Shown: positions 43,020 through 51,117, numbered from the stretch's first letter. The stretch is DNA of 64,000 bases from Catenulispora yoronensis (GCF_039531695.1 NZ_BAAAQN010000059.1:13842-77841); one strand, 5' to 3'. Translations and numbers: made by a program. Notes: generated by a model from the sequence alone, not told the origin.

Positions 43020-43790
43020 ATGACCGCACCGCTCATCCCCTCGCTGTCCGGCCGCACGGCCATCGTCACCGGCGCCTCCCGCGGCATCGGCCTGGCCATC
43101 GCGCAGACGCTGGCCGCCGGCGGCGCGAACGTCGTGCTGACCTCGCGCACGCAGGAGCACGCCGACGAGGCCGCCAAGCAGGTCGAAGGCCCCGGCACGG
43201 CGATCGGCCGCCAGGCCCACGCGACCGACGAGGACGCGGCGCGGGCGTGCGTCGCCTTCACGATCGAGCGCTTCGGCAGCCTGGACATCCTGATCAACAA
43301 CGCCGGCACCAACCCGGCCTACGGACCGCTGATCGACATCGAGAAAAGCCGGTTCGCCAAGACCCTGGACACCAACCTGTGGGGCCCGATCCTGTGGACC
43401 TCGCTGGCGGTGAAGGCCTGGATGGGCGAGCACGGCGGCGCCGTGGTCAACACCGCCTCCATCGGCGGCATCCACGTCGCGCCCAACCTCGGCGTCTACA
43501 ACGCGAGCAAGGCGGCGCTGATCCACGTCACCAAGCAGCTGGCGCTGGAGCTGGCACCGAAGGTGCGGGTCAACGCGGTGGCGCCGGCGGTGGTGCGGAC
43601 CAAGCTGGCCGAGAGCCTGTTCGCGGACAACGAGGACGCGGTCGCCGGCGCCTACCCGCTGGGGCGGATCGGCGAGCCGGTGGATGTGTCGTCGGCGGTG
43701 GCGTTCCTGGCCTCGGACGCGGCGGCGTGGATCACCGGGGAGACGCTGACCATCGACGGTGGCGCGCTGCTGGGGCAGGCCGGTGTCTGA
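43020..43790 (+). CDS. SDR-family oxidoreductase
   Basis: A 256-residue classical SDR: TGASRGIG cofactor motif, NNAG, catalytic Ser near NTASIGG, and YNASKAALIHVTKQLALEL (YxxxK). The terminus is TIDGGALLGQAGV. It probably oxidises a hydroxyacyl-CoA or related alcohol. The ATG at 43020 is preferred on family length; an upstream in-frame ATG at 42981 adds 13 residues. It overlaps the next gene by 8 bases. Confidence 0.92.
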   Translation: MTAPLIPSLSGRTAIVTGASRGIGLAIAQTLAAGGANVVLTSRTQEHADEAAKQVEGPGTAIGRQAHATDEDAARACVAFTIERFGSLDILINNAGTNPAYGPLIDIEKSRFAKTLDTNLWGPILWTSLAVKAWMGEHGGAVVNTASIGGIHVAPNLGVYNASKAALIHVTKQLALELAPKVRVNAVAPAVVRTKLAESLFADNEDAVAGAYPLGRIGEPVDVSSAVAFLASDAAAWITGETLTIDGGALLGQAGV

Positions 43791-44958
43791 CGCCGACGCC
43801 ACCTCTGGCTCTAGTTCGGGTTCGGGTTCGGGCGGGGGGTCGGGCTCTGAACTGAAGCGGCTGGCCGGGATCGTCGCCGGGTGGCTGACCGAATCAGGGA
43901 TCGAGCACGAAGGCCCGCTGACCCTGACCCGGGTCGGCGTCGGGCAGTCGAACCTGACCTACGCGGTCGCGGACGGCACCGGCCGTCCGGACCGGCGCTG
44001 GGTCCTGCGCCGTCCCCCGCTGGGGCACCTGCTGGCGTCGGCCCACGACGTGGCGCGGGAGGCGCGGATCATGACCGCGCTGCGGGACTCCGAAGTCCCG
44101 GTGCCGCAGGTGATCGGCGTGTGGACGGTCGACGAGGTGCCGATGGTCCTGATGGAGTTCGTCGACGGGCTGGTGCTCGATCGGCTGGAGGTCGTCGAGG
44201 GCGTGGCCGAGCCGACGCGGCACGCGGTCGGGCTCGCGGTCGCGCGGGCGCTGTCGCTGGTCCACACGGTGGATCTGGAGGCGACCGGGCTGATCGATCT
44301 GGCCAGCCACAAGCCTTATGCGGAGCGTCAGCTCAAGCGCTGGAGCACGCAATGGCAGCACTCGAAGACGCGGGAGTCGGCCGATCTGGAGACGCTGACG
44401 GCCCGGCTGGCCGCGGCGGTGCCGGAACAGCGGGAGCTCACGCTGGTGCACGGCGACTTCCACCTGCGCAACGTGATCGTGCGGCCGGAGGACGGGTCGG
44501 TGGCCACGGTGCTGGACTGGGAGCTGTGCACGCTCGGCGATCCGCTGGCGGATCTCGGGACGCTGCTGGCGTACTGGCCCGAGGCGGGCGAGCCGGGGGC
44601 CGGGCTGCTGAGCTTCTCGACGCTGCCGGGTTTCCCGGACCGGGAGGAGATGGCCGCCGCGTATTTGGAGGCCAGCGGGCGGGACGGCTCGGCGCTGGGC
44701 TTTTGGCACGCGCTCGGCCTATGGAAAATCGCCATCATCGCGGAAGGCGTGCTACGCCGGATTCAGGACGAACCGCGGAACCGTGCGGCGGCGTATGCGC
44801 CAACTGTTGATCAGGTCGACGCGATGATCGCGAAGGCGTTGGAGACGTTGGGCAGGCCGAGCACGCCTGCCGTATCGAGCACGCCTGCCGTATCGAGCAC
44901 GACTGCGGTACCGAGCACGTCTGCGGCACCGACGACACAGACGACACCGAAGGCATAG
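43783..44958 (+). CDS. APH-family phosphotransferase (ACAD10/11 and LvaA-like kinase)
   Basis: A 391-residue protein-kinase-like small-molecule kinase. A Ser/Gly-rich N-terminus (about residues 5-20) precedes TRVGVGQSNLTYAV, WVLRRPPLG (ATP-binding region), the catalytic loop LVHGDFHLRNVIV and metal-binding VLDWELCTLGDPLADLG. These match the APH domain of ACAD10/11 and bacterial LvaA, which phosphorylates 4-hydroxyacyl-CoA. The C-terminal 25 residues are a Ser/Thr/Pro/Ala repeat from an 18-bp minisatellite. The GTG start overlaps the SDR stop. Antibiotic resistance is unlikely given the operon. Confidence 0.9.
   Translation: MSDADATSGSSSGSGSGGGSGSELKRLAGIVAGWLTESGIEHEGPLTLTRVGVGQSNLTYAVADGTGRPDRRWVLRRPPLGHLLASAHDVAREARIMTALRDSEVPVPQVIGVWTVDEVPMVLMEFVDGLVLDRLEVVEGVAEPTRHAVGLAVARALSLVHTVDLEATGLIDLASHKPYAERQLKRWSTQWQHSKTRESADLETLTARLAAAVPEQRELTLVHGDFHLRNVIVRPEDGSVATVLDWELCTLGDPLADLGTLLAYWPEAGEPGAGLLSFSTLPGFPDREEMAAAYLEASGRDGSALGFWHALGLWKIAIIAEGVLRRIQDEPRNRAAAYAPTVDQVDAMIAKALETLGRPSTPAVSSTPAVSSTTAVPSTSAAPTTQTTPKA
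44864..44955 (+). repeat. 18-bp minisatellite in the kinase C-terminus
   Basis: Four or five units of 'cgagcacgcctgccgtat' type encode STPAVS/STTAVP/STSAAP and fade out before the stop. In-frame, so each slip adds six residues. Confidence 0.85.
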
Positions 44959-44978
44959 AGGACACAGAGGACTTCGTG

Positions 44979-45746
44979 ATGACTGAGAACACTTCCCCTG
45001 CGCGCGTCGCCATCGTGACCGGCGGCGCCCGGGGCATCGGCGCGGCCGTCGCGCAGCGGCTGGCGAGCGACGGGCACGCGGTGGCCGTCGTCGACCTGGA
45101 CGAGGCGGCGTGCGCGGACACCGTCGACGCCATCACCGCGAAGGGCGGCAGCGCGCTGGCCGTCGGCTGCGACGTCTCCGACGAGGCGGCGGTGGCGGCG
45201 GCCGTGGAGCGGATCGTTGCCGAGCTGGGGGCGCCGACGGTGCTGGTCAACAACGCCGGGATCCTTCGCGACAACCTGCTGTTCAAGATGAGCGTCGACG
45301 ACTGGGACGCGGTGATGAACGTCCACCTGCGAGGGGCGTTCCTGATGTCGCGGGCAGTGCAGTCGCACATGGTCGAGGCCCGGTTCGGGCGGATCGTGAA
45401 CCTGTCGAGCACGTCGGCGCTGGGCAACCGAGGGCAGGCGAACTACGCGGCGGCGAAGGCCGGGATGCAGGGGTTCACGAAGACGCTGGCGATCGAGCTG
45501 GGCAAGTTCGGCGTCACGGCGAACGCGATCGCGCCGGGGTTCATCGAGACCGCGATGACGCGGGCGACGGCCGAGCGGGTGGGGGTCGACTTCGAGGCGT
45601 TCCGGGCGGCGGCGATCAGTCAGATCCCGGTGGGGCGGGCCGGGCAGCCGGAGGACATCGCGGCGGTGGCTGCGTTTTTGGTGCGGGAGGATGCGGGGTT
45701 CGTGTCGGGGCAGGTGATTTATGCGGCTGGTGGGCCGAAGGATTGA
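44979..45746 (+). CDS. SDR-family 3-oxoacyl reductase-like (FabG-like)
   Basis: A 255-residue SDR with TGGARGIG, NNAG, Ser in NLSSTSA and YAAAKAGMQGFTKTLAIEL, plus NAIAPGFIETAMT. FabG-like enzymes reduce 3-ketoacyl-ACP/CoA or oxidise 3-hydroxyacyl-CoA; in this catabolic operon the oxidative direction is likely. ATG 44979 has GAGG 8 bases upstream; GTG 44976 directly before it is an alternative. Confidence 0.92.
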   Translation: MTENTSPARVAIVTGGARGIGAAVAQRLASDGHAVAVVDLDEAACADTVDAITAKGGSALAVGCDVSDEAAVAAAVERIVAELGAPTVLVNNAGILRDNLLFKMSVDDWDAVMNVHLRGAFLMSRAVQSHMVEARFGRIVNLSSTSALGNRGQANYAAAKAGMQGFTKTLAIELGKFGVTANAIAPGFIETAMTRATAERVGVDFEAFRAAAISQIPVGRAGQPEDIAAVAAFLVREDAGFVSGQVIYAAGGPKD

Positions 45747-45765
45747 GGGTTTGGGTGGGGATGAT

Positions 45766-46012
45766 TTTTATTGAGGCTGCTGATTTGGTGGAGGCTGGTG
45801 GCCTTCAGTTGAGGCTGCTGGCCTTTGTTCGAGGCAATTGATTTGTGCGAGGCCATTGCTTTGCTTGAAGGTGGCTTTGTATGAGGCTGTTGCTTTGCTT
45901 GAGGCTGTTGCTCTGGTTGAGGCTGTTCCTTTGGTTGAGGCTGTTGCCTTGGTTGAGGCTGTTGCCTGGTTGAGGCTGTTGCCTTGGTTGAGGCTGTTGC
46001 TTTGTGAGGCCA
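45766..46012. repeat. 18-bp minisatellite between SDR and enoyl-CoA hydratase genes
   Basis: About thirteen units of 'ttgaggctgttgccttgg' type, degenerate at the left and nearly exact at about 45890-46010, with one 17-base unit. The tract is strand-asymmetric (G/T on plus) and less GC-rich than its surroundings. It fills almost the whole 312-base gap between the genes at 45746 and 46059. Open frames on both strands here are repeat artefacts. Confidence 0.9.
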
Positions 46013-46058
46013 CGCGGCGCGACCGCGCTGCTCGTTCCAAGTCGATGAGGAGGTCGCT

Positions 46059-46856
46059 GTGACACAAAACCCTGATCTGGTCCTGGCCGAGCGGCACGGC
46101 GCCGTGCTGCTGCTCACGCTCAACCGCCCGGACCGGCTGAACGCCTGGAACCTCGACCTGGAGGAGCGGTACTTCGCGCTGCTCGACGAGGCCGAGGCCG
46201 ATGAGGAGGTGCGAGCCGTGGTCGTGACCGGCGCGGGCCGAGGCTTCTGCGCCGGCGCCGATATGGAGGACCTGGCGCAGGTGGGGAACCCCGACCCGGA
46301 GATGATCGCGCGGATGCGAAGGCGTCCGCGCGAGCGTCCACTGGCGTTCCGCAAGCCCCTGATCGCGGCGATCAACGGCCCGGTCGCCGGATTGGGGTTG
46401 GTGCAGGCGCTGTATTGCGACCTGCGGTTCACCACCCCGGTGGCGAAGTTCACGACGGCGTTCGTGCGGCGGGGGCTGGTGGGGGAGTACGGGATCGCTT
46501 GGCTGCTGCCGAGGCTGGTGGGGCAGAGTCGGGCCCTGGATCTGCTGCTGTCGGGGCGGGTGGTGCTGGGGGCGGAGGCGCTGGCGGTGGGGTTGGCGGA
46601 TCGGGTGCTGCCGGGCGAGGAGTTGGTGCCGGCGGCGCTGGAGTACGCGGCTGACCTGGCTGAGAATTGCTCGCCGAGGTCCATGGCTGTCGTGAAGCAG
46701 CAGGTGTTCCAGGCGATGGATTCGGATTTGCCGACGGCGATCGCGGTGGCGAACAAGTTGATGGATGAGTCGTTTCGGCATGGGGATGCGGTGGAGGGTG
46801 TGGAGAGCTATTTGGAGCGGCGGGTGCCGCGGTTTGCGCCTTTGGGGGCGGGGTGA
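46059..46856 (+). CDS. enoyl-CoA hydratase/isomerase family protein
   Basis: A 265-residue crotonase-fold enzyme. Oxyanion-hole motifs are GAGRGFCAGADM and INGPVAGLGL; the second catalytic region is GLVGEYGIAWLLPRLVG. It hydrates 2-enoyl-CoA in beta-oxidation. The GTG start has GATGAGGAGG 7 bases upstream, a strong site that restarts translation after the minisatellite. Confidence 0.92.
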   Translation: MTQNPDLVLAERHGAVLLLTLNRPDRLNAWNLDLEERYFALLDEAEADEEVRAVVVTGAGRGFCAGADMEDLAQVGNPDPEMIARMRRRPRERPLAFRKPLIAAINGPVAGLGLVQALYCDLRFTTPVAKFTTAFVRRGLVGEYGIAWLLPRLVGQSRALDLLLSGRVVLGAEALAVGLADRVLPGEELVPAALEYAADLAENCSPRSMAVVKQQVFQAMDSDLPTAIAVANKLMDESFRHGDAVEGVESYLERRVPRFAPLGAG

Positions 46857-47572
46857 GTAGCGCCGAGAGCAAAAGTGCGGTGAGCGGTGCTGAGAGCAGG
46901 AGTGCGGTGAGCGGCGCTGAAAGCAGGAGTGCGGTGAGCGGCGCTGAAAGCAAGGTGATGAAAGCGGTCCTCACAGATTTTGGGGGTGTGCTGACATCGA
47001 ATGTCTTCGAGGCGTTCGAGGTCTACTCGGCGTCGGTGTCCGGCGATCCGCAGATGTTCGCCAAGTTGTTCCGGACCGATGCGGCGGCCGGGGCGTTGCT
47101 GGTCGAGCATGAGTGCGGCCGCATCGACCAGGCGGCGTTCGAGAGGGGGATCGCGGAGCTGTTGGCGCCTCGGGGTGTGGTGCTGGAGGCGCCGGGGTTC
47201 GTGGACTCGTTCCAGGCGTTGCTGCGGCCGGATGAGGTGATGATCGCGGCGATCAAGCGGTTGCGCGCAGCGGGGGTGCCGGTGGCGATCGTCTCGAACT
47301 CGCTGGGTGATGACTGTTATCGCGGCTATGACTTGGCGGAGCTCGCTGATGTGGCGGTGATCTCGGGCGAGGTGGGGATGCGGAAGCCGTCGCGTGGGAT
47401 CTACGAGCTGGCGTGCGCTCGGTTGGGGGTGGCGCCGGTTGAGTGCGTCATGATCGATGATCTGGAGCACAATCTGAGGGGCGCGGAGCGGCTCGGTATC
47501 AGGGGGCTACACCACGTCGAGGCGGGACGGACTGTCACCGAATTGGGTGAGTGGTTCTCGATACCTGTTTGA
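46853..47572 (+). CDS. HAD-family hydrolase (ACAD10/sEH N-domain-like)
   Basis: A 239-residue protein; GTG 46853 overlaps the previous TGA. Residues 5-34 are three 9-residue repeats (SAVSGAESR). The HAD domain starts at M36 (an alternative start at 46958): nucleophile motif DFGGVLTSN, where the usual second Asp is Gly as in the ACAD10-type group, VSNSLGDD (motif II), KPSRGIYELAC (motif III Lys) and VMIDDLEHNLRGA (motif IV). It probably hydrolyses or binds a phospho-ester linked to the APH kinase step. Whether the repeat region is translated is unclear. Confidence 0.88.
   Translation: MSSAESKSAVSGAESRSAVSGAESRSAVSGAESKVMKAVLTDFGGVLTSNVFEAFEVYSASVSGDPQMFAKLFRTDAAAGALLVEHECGRIDQAAFERGIAELLAPRGVVLEAPGFVDSFQALLRPDEVMIAAIKRLRAAGVPVAIVSNSLGDDCYRGYDLAELADVAVISGEVGMRKPSRGIYELACARLGVAPVECVMIDDLEHNLRGAERLGIRGLHHVEAGRTVTELGEWFSIPV
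46874..46954 (+). repeat. 27-bp tandem repeat at the HAD gene start
   Basis: Three units of 27 bases (46874-46900, 46901-46927, 46928-46954) with one or two differences. They end exactly at the GTG-ATG of the HAD domain. Confidence 0.93.
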
Positions 47573-47603
47573 TCAAGGGGCGGGGTGGCTCTACGGTCTT
47601 CGC

Positions 47604-47996
47604 ATGCAGTCTGAACCCCTTGCATCTGAACCCCTTGCTGAGGCTGGGCTTCTTCGAGAGCGGCTTCGTGCTGCGTTGCGGGTGGCGTTGAAGGACCGTG
47701 ATCGGGTGGGTGCGTCGACGTTGCGTACGACGCTTGCGGCTATTGATAACGCCGAGGCTGTGGAGGTCGGGGAGCTGGCGGGGGCAGGAGCGGGGGCGAT
47801 CGAGGCCAGCCCGGTCGGGGCGGGGGCGGCGGAGGTTGCGCGGCGGGAGCTGAGCGAGGCGGATGTTGTTGGGGTGGTGCGGGGTGAGATCGATGAGTTG
47901 CGACGGGCGGCGGGGGTGTTCGAGAAGTCGGGGCGGGACGATCGGGGGGCTGAGTTGCGGGCTGCGGCTGGGATGCTGGCGGGGTTTTTGGAGTAG
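47604..47996 (+). CDS. GatB/YqeY-like small protein
   Basis: A 130-residue protein with LRAALRVALKDRDRVGASTLRTTLAAIDNAEAV, the typical YqeY/GatB-tail core, and a C-terminal helical half ending LRAAAGMLAGFLE. Related domains help amidotransferases bind tRNA; the stand-alone protein's role is unknown. ATG 47604 is used; an upstream extension of 19 residues lacks family support. Confidence 0.8.
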   Translation: MQSEPLASEPLAEAGLLRERLRAALRVALKDRDRVGASTLRTTLAAIDNAEAVEVGELAGAGAGAIEASPVGAGAAEVARRELSEADVVGVVRGEIDELRRAAGVFEKSGRDDRGAELRAAAGMLAGFLE

Positions 47997-48063
47997 TGGG
48001 CCGAGGCGCCACAATGTGATCACGTCATCATGATCCTGGGATCCTGGGGGAGGATTTTCGTCA

Positions 48064-48408
48064 ATGAAGAGTGTCGTGACGACCGTCAACGCGGGGCTGG
48101 CGTTCGCGTTGGAGATGGGGATGCTCGCAGCGCTTTGCTGGTGGGGGATTCGGACGGGGCGGGGAGCGGTGTCGAAGACGCTGCTGGCTGGGGGGTCGGT
48201 GGCGGCGGGGATAACGGTGTGGGCGGTGTTTTTGGCTGCTGGGGGGCATGCGGTGGAGTTGCCGAAGGTGGTGGAGGCTGGGGTGAAGTTGGGGGTGTTC
48301 TTTGTGGCGGCGGTGGTGTTGGGGGTTTGTGGGCATCGGTGGTGGGGGGTGGGGTTTGGGGTTTTGGCGGTGGTTTCGGTGGTTGTTGAGTATGGGGTGG
48401 GGACGTGA
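48064..48408 (+). CDS. YrdB-like (DUF2568) small membrane protein
   Basis: A 114-residue protein with four hydrophobic helices (LAFALEMGMLAALCWWGI, LLAGGSVAAGITVWAVFL, VEAGVKLGVFFVAAVVLGV, GVLAVVSVVVEYGVGT). The pattern matches YrdB/DUF2568 proteins, whose function is unknown. ATG at 48064 with GGGGGAGG upstream. Confidence 0.8.
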   Translation: MKSVVTTVNAGLAFALEMGMLAALCWWGIRTGRGAVSKTLLAGGSVAAGITVWAVFLAAGGHAVELPKVVEAGVKLGVFFVAAVVLGVCGHRWWGVGFGVLAVVSVVVEYGVGT

Positions 48409-48509
48409 GGGGGTCGGCGATGCGTGGGGATGGGTTTTGGGACTCGACGGTGACAGGACTGCGGAAGCACTGAAACCTTTTGTTCGAGGGATTCCGCTAG
48501 CGTCGGGGC

Positions 48510-49982
48510 GTGACCAAGCGTGGAGCGGGGGAGCCGTTGGTGCCGGAGGGCCCTGATTTAGGTGGGGGTGGGGCGGTGGCTGGCAAAGCGGTTGGTGGGG
48601 CGGCTGGCAAGGTGGCCGGTAAAGCTGCTGGTGGGGCGGCCGGCAAGGCGGCTGGTAAAGCTGCTGGTGGTGCGGCTGGCAAAGCGGCTGGCAAGGGTGC
48701 CGGTAAGACGGCTGGTCGGGCGGGTGGAAAGGGCGCCGGTAAGGCGGCTGGTGAGGCGGCCAGCAAGGTGGCTGGCAAGGTGGCTGTCGGCGCGGTTGGA
48801 AAGGGCACCGGTAAAGCGGCTGGTAAGGCGGCCAACAAGGTGGCTGGCAAGGCGGCTGGCCGGGCGGACAGAAAGGGCGCCGGCAAGGCGGTCGACAAGG
48901 TGGCTGGCAAAGCGGCCGCCAAAGCGGCCGCGAAGGCTGGCGGTGCGGTTGCGGAACCTGCAAGCACGGTCGCGGAGGTCAACGAGCCGCCAAAGCGAAG
49001 GCGAAGGCTGCGGCGGTTCGCTGCGGTGAGTGGGAGCGTGTTGGTCCTGGGTAGTGGCGCCACGGTCGCGGTGTTGGCCGTCAACGGGTCGGGGGCGCCG
49101 CAGAAGCCTGATGTCTCGCATGTCGCGCTGGAGTATCGCAACTTCGCGGCGGCACTGCCGTGGCCCACGGATGGCGAGTCGGCGCTGTGGGCGGAGGGGA
49201 TCGGCGGGCTGGGGATGTGCGGGAAGCAGACGCAGGTGCCGATAGCCAGTGTCGCGAAGGTTATGACTGCGTATGTGGTGCTGCGTGATCATCCGCTGGT
49301 GGGGTCGGATGAGGGGCCGGAGATCACGGTTGATGAGCAGGCTGGGTTCGAGGCGTATTCGAAGGATGAGAGTTCGGCGCCGGTGCGAGCTGGGCAGCGC
49401 ATCAGTGAGCGGAGGATGCTGGAGTTGATGCTGGTTCCGTCGGCGAACAATGTCGCGCGGTTGTTGGCGCGGTGGGATGCCGGGGATGAGCAGGCGTTTG
49501 TGGGGAAGATGAATGCTGTGGCGGCGGGGTTGGGGATGAAGCAGACTGTTTATACGGATCCGGCTGGGTTTGATGCGGCGACGCGGAGTACGGCTGCGGA
49601 TCAGTTGAAGTTGGCGGAGGTGGCTTTTGGTGGGGGTGGGAGTGTGAGTGGTGGGAGTGGGAGTGTTGTTGAAGGTGAAGCCGAAGCTGAAGCCGACACG
49701 CTGTTGGAGCTGACGGCGCAGCGGGATACACAGGTGCCGGATGATTCGCTTGTGTTGCCGAACACGAATTCGCTGTTGGGGATGGATGGGATTGTTGGAG
49801 GGAAGACCGGGTCCAGTACGCCGGCGGGTGGTGCGCTGATGTGGGCGGCGCAGCGGAACGTTGGGGGGCAGGAGCGGTTGGTGTTGGGGGTGGTGCTGCA
49901 TCAGAATGCGGGTACTACGCCGGAGCAGGGGTTGGCTCGGGCTTTGACGGTGAGTCAGAGGTTGGCGGGGGCTTTGGGATAG
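48510..49982 (+). CDS. D-alanyl-D-alanine carboxypeptidase with long K/A/G-rich N-terminal tail
   Basis: A 490-residue penicillin-binding-protein-like serine peptidase. Catalytic motifs are S247-x-x-K250 (IASVAKVM), S311-A-N and K432-T-G, the standard SxxK/SxN/KTG set of DacA-type enzymes trimming peptidoglycan stem peptides. A helix (FAAVSGSVLVLGSGATVAVLAV, about 171-192) anchors it. The first about 150 residues, predicted cytoplasmic, are AGKAAGK/AGGAAGK repeats like histone-H1-type tails. The GTG start is at 48510. Confidence 0.9.
   Translation: MTKRGAGEPLVPEGPDLGGGGAVAGKAVGGAAGKVAGKAAGGAAGKAAGKAAGGAAGKAAGKGAGKTAGRAGGKGAGKAAGEAASKVAGKVAVGAVGKGTGKAAGKAANKVAGKAAGRADRKGAGKAVDKVAGKAAAKAAAKAGGAVAEPASTVAEVNEPPKRRRRLRRFAAVSGSVLVLGSGATVAVLAVNGSGAPQKPDVSHVALEYRNFAAALPWPTDGESALWAEGIGGLGMCGKQTQVPIASVAKVMTAYVVLRDHPLVGSDEGPEITVDEQAGFEAYSKDESSAPVRAGQRISERRMLELMLVPSANNVARLLARWDAGDEQAFVGKMNAVAAGLGMKQTVYTDPAGFDAATRSTAADQLKLAEVAFGGGGSVSGGSGSVVEGEAEAEADTLLELTAQRDTQVPDDSLVLPNTNSLLGMDGIVGGKTGSSTPAGGALMWAAQRNVGGQERLVLGVVLHQNAGTTPEQGLARALTVSQRLAGALG
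48575..48945 (+). repeat. long tandem AGK-coding repeat tract
   Basis: Degenerate 12-24-base repeats (ggc/ggt, gct/gcg, aag, gcg) encode AGKAAGK/AGGAAGK over about 120 codons. All frames on both strands stay open here, which explains several overlapping false frames. Confidence 0.85.
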
Positions 49983-50107
49983 GGTGCGGTTTTTGGGGTG
50001 GTTTTAAAGGCTTTTTTACGACCTTCGGCCATGGTGCTGACTGGTCGGTGGCGGTCGTTGGGTGGGAGGTGCTGTCGATCTCCGAGAGCTGTTGCGGGGG
50101 TGGGGAA

Positions 50108-50200
50108 ACCCAAGGTCAAAGGCCAGATCAAAGGCCAGTCAAAGTCAACTGCGCCTCCGGCGGCCCCTCCGGGGAGGGCCTCGCTCTGGAAAGAGTGGGC
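50108..50200. repeat. dispersed repeat, copy near 50.1 kb
   Basis: 'aaggtcaaaggccagatcaaaggccag' followed by GCGCCTCCGGCGG and GGGGAGGGCC, the same order as at 26978-27065. Non-coding. Confidence 0.6.
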
Positions 50201-50227
50201 CAGGCGGGCTGGCGCGGCTTTGCGCTG

Positions 50228-50411
50228 TGGTTCCGGTTTCGGTCCCGGCCTTTCCGTCGCATCGTCGCCTAAAGGAATCACACCGCCCAGGCGGTATCAA
50301 GGCGACCCTTCAGGCTTGTGCCCCGGCTGATGCGAGCCTTGACACCGCCTGGGCGGCGCGATTGGCTACGCCCGCCGAAGCGACGGAAAGACCGGAACCG
50401 AAGACCTAACT
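50228..50411. repeat. 184-bp long imperfect inverted repeat (MITE-like hairpin)
   Basis: The inner arms 50281-50303 and 50336-50358 pair over 23 bp with two mismatches around a 32-base loop. Outer arms at about 50231-50260 and 50375-50411 pair again (CTTTCCGTCGCaTCG against CTTTCCGTCGCtTCG). The whole is an extended hairpin with no coding frame. It lies in the 1.1-kb gene-free stretch 49983-51117. Confidence 0.7.
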
Positions 50412-50640
50412 TTGGCAAAAAGCGGGGCACCCGGTCGCGATGACCACCGGTTTTGCTGGCCGCTGCCGGTTGTAATGGTGGCGTGGCGATCGGTTGTGAT
50501 GGTGTCCGGTCCTGCTGGCCGCCGCCGGATTGTGATGGCGGTTGGGCGACCGGTCGCGATGCCGATCAGTCTTGATGGCCGCCGCCGGCTATGACCTTGG
50601 TTTGGTGGGGCGATCGGTTGCGATGCTGGCCAGCTGGTCT
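50404..50640 (+). repeat. dispersed minisatellite-like repeat family, copy 1
   Basis: Begins 'taactttggcaaaaagcggg' then repeats of a unit like GGTTGTGATGGTGGC and CTGGCCGCCGCCGG at about 30-base periods. A diverged copy in inverse orientation lies at 63690-63880. No gene is supported in 50640-51079 either. Confidence 0.75.
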
Positions 50641-51079
50641 CCACACCATCGCACCCATCACCCGCATCGCTCGCCACCGGCGCATCCTCCCCGAAGTCGC
50701 TCCCCCTTCTCGTGCAACAGCTGCGCAATCGAAGTGCAATCGGTGCTGGCTAGGGTTGAGGAGGCCTCTCCGCCGTCCGCCGTCCCCCACAGGTGGATGC
50801 GTGATCGAAGCCGGGACCGGCCGCTGGACTTCCCCCCACCGGCGCCGGTCCCCTCCTTTTTGTGGGTCAGGGTGCTGGGGCGCGGGTGAGGAAGCTGTGC
50901 AGGTTGCTGAGAGTCCACTCGGGGCGGGTCGGCACCTGGGTGGCGAGGTCGGGTGCGGCTTCGACTGCGGGAAGGCCTCCGACCGCTCGTCGATAAGGCG
51001 TAGCAGGTCGGTGTGTTCCAGAGTCGTGGATACGCGGACTGTCAGACACCCGGGGTGTGGGTCGGGCGAAGGTTTTGGG

Positions 51080-51111
51080 AGCGGCCGCCGGCTTTGGGGT
51101 CGGCGGCCGCT
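51080..51111 (-). terminator. terminator hairpin after gnd
   Basis: A perfect 11-bp stem (51080-51090 with 51101-51111) and 10-base loop, 7 bases past the gnd stop. Confidence 0.8.
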
Positions 51112-51117
51112 GGTGGA

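Noticed and set aside
43783..44958. Aminoglycoside resistance gene
   Set aside because: APH fold only; the operon of ACAD, SDR and hydratase genes points to acyl-CoA metabolism.
45766..46012. Coding frames on both strands (LVEAVA / NSLNQA repeats)
   Set aside because: Products of an 18-bp minisatellite; no ribosome site, no family, and frames continue only because the period is a multiple of three.
48558..49901. Antisense 447-codon frame over the carboxypeptidase
   Set aside because: Arg-rich shadow of the AGK repeat and peptidase coding strand.
49983..51117. Several 60-200-codon frames in the intergenic region
   Set aside because: They cross hairpins and repeats, lack ribosome sites and show no third-position bias consistent with coding.
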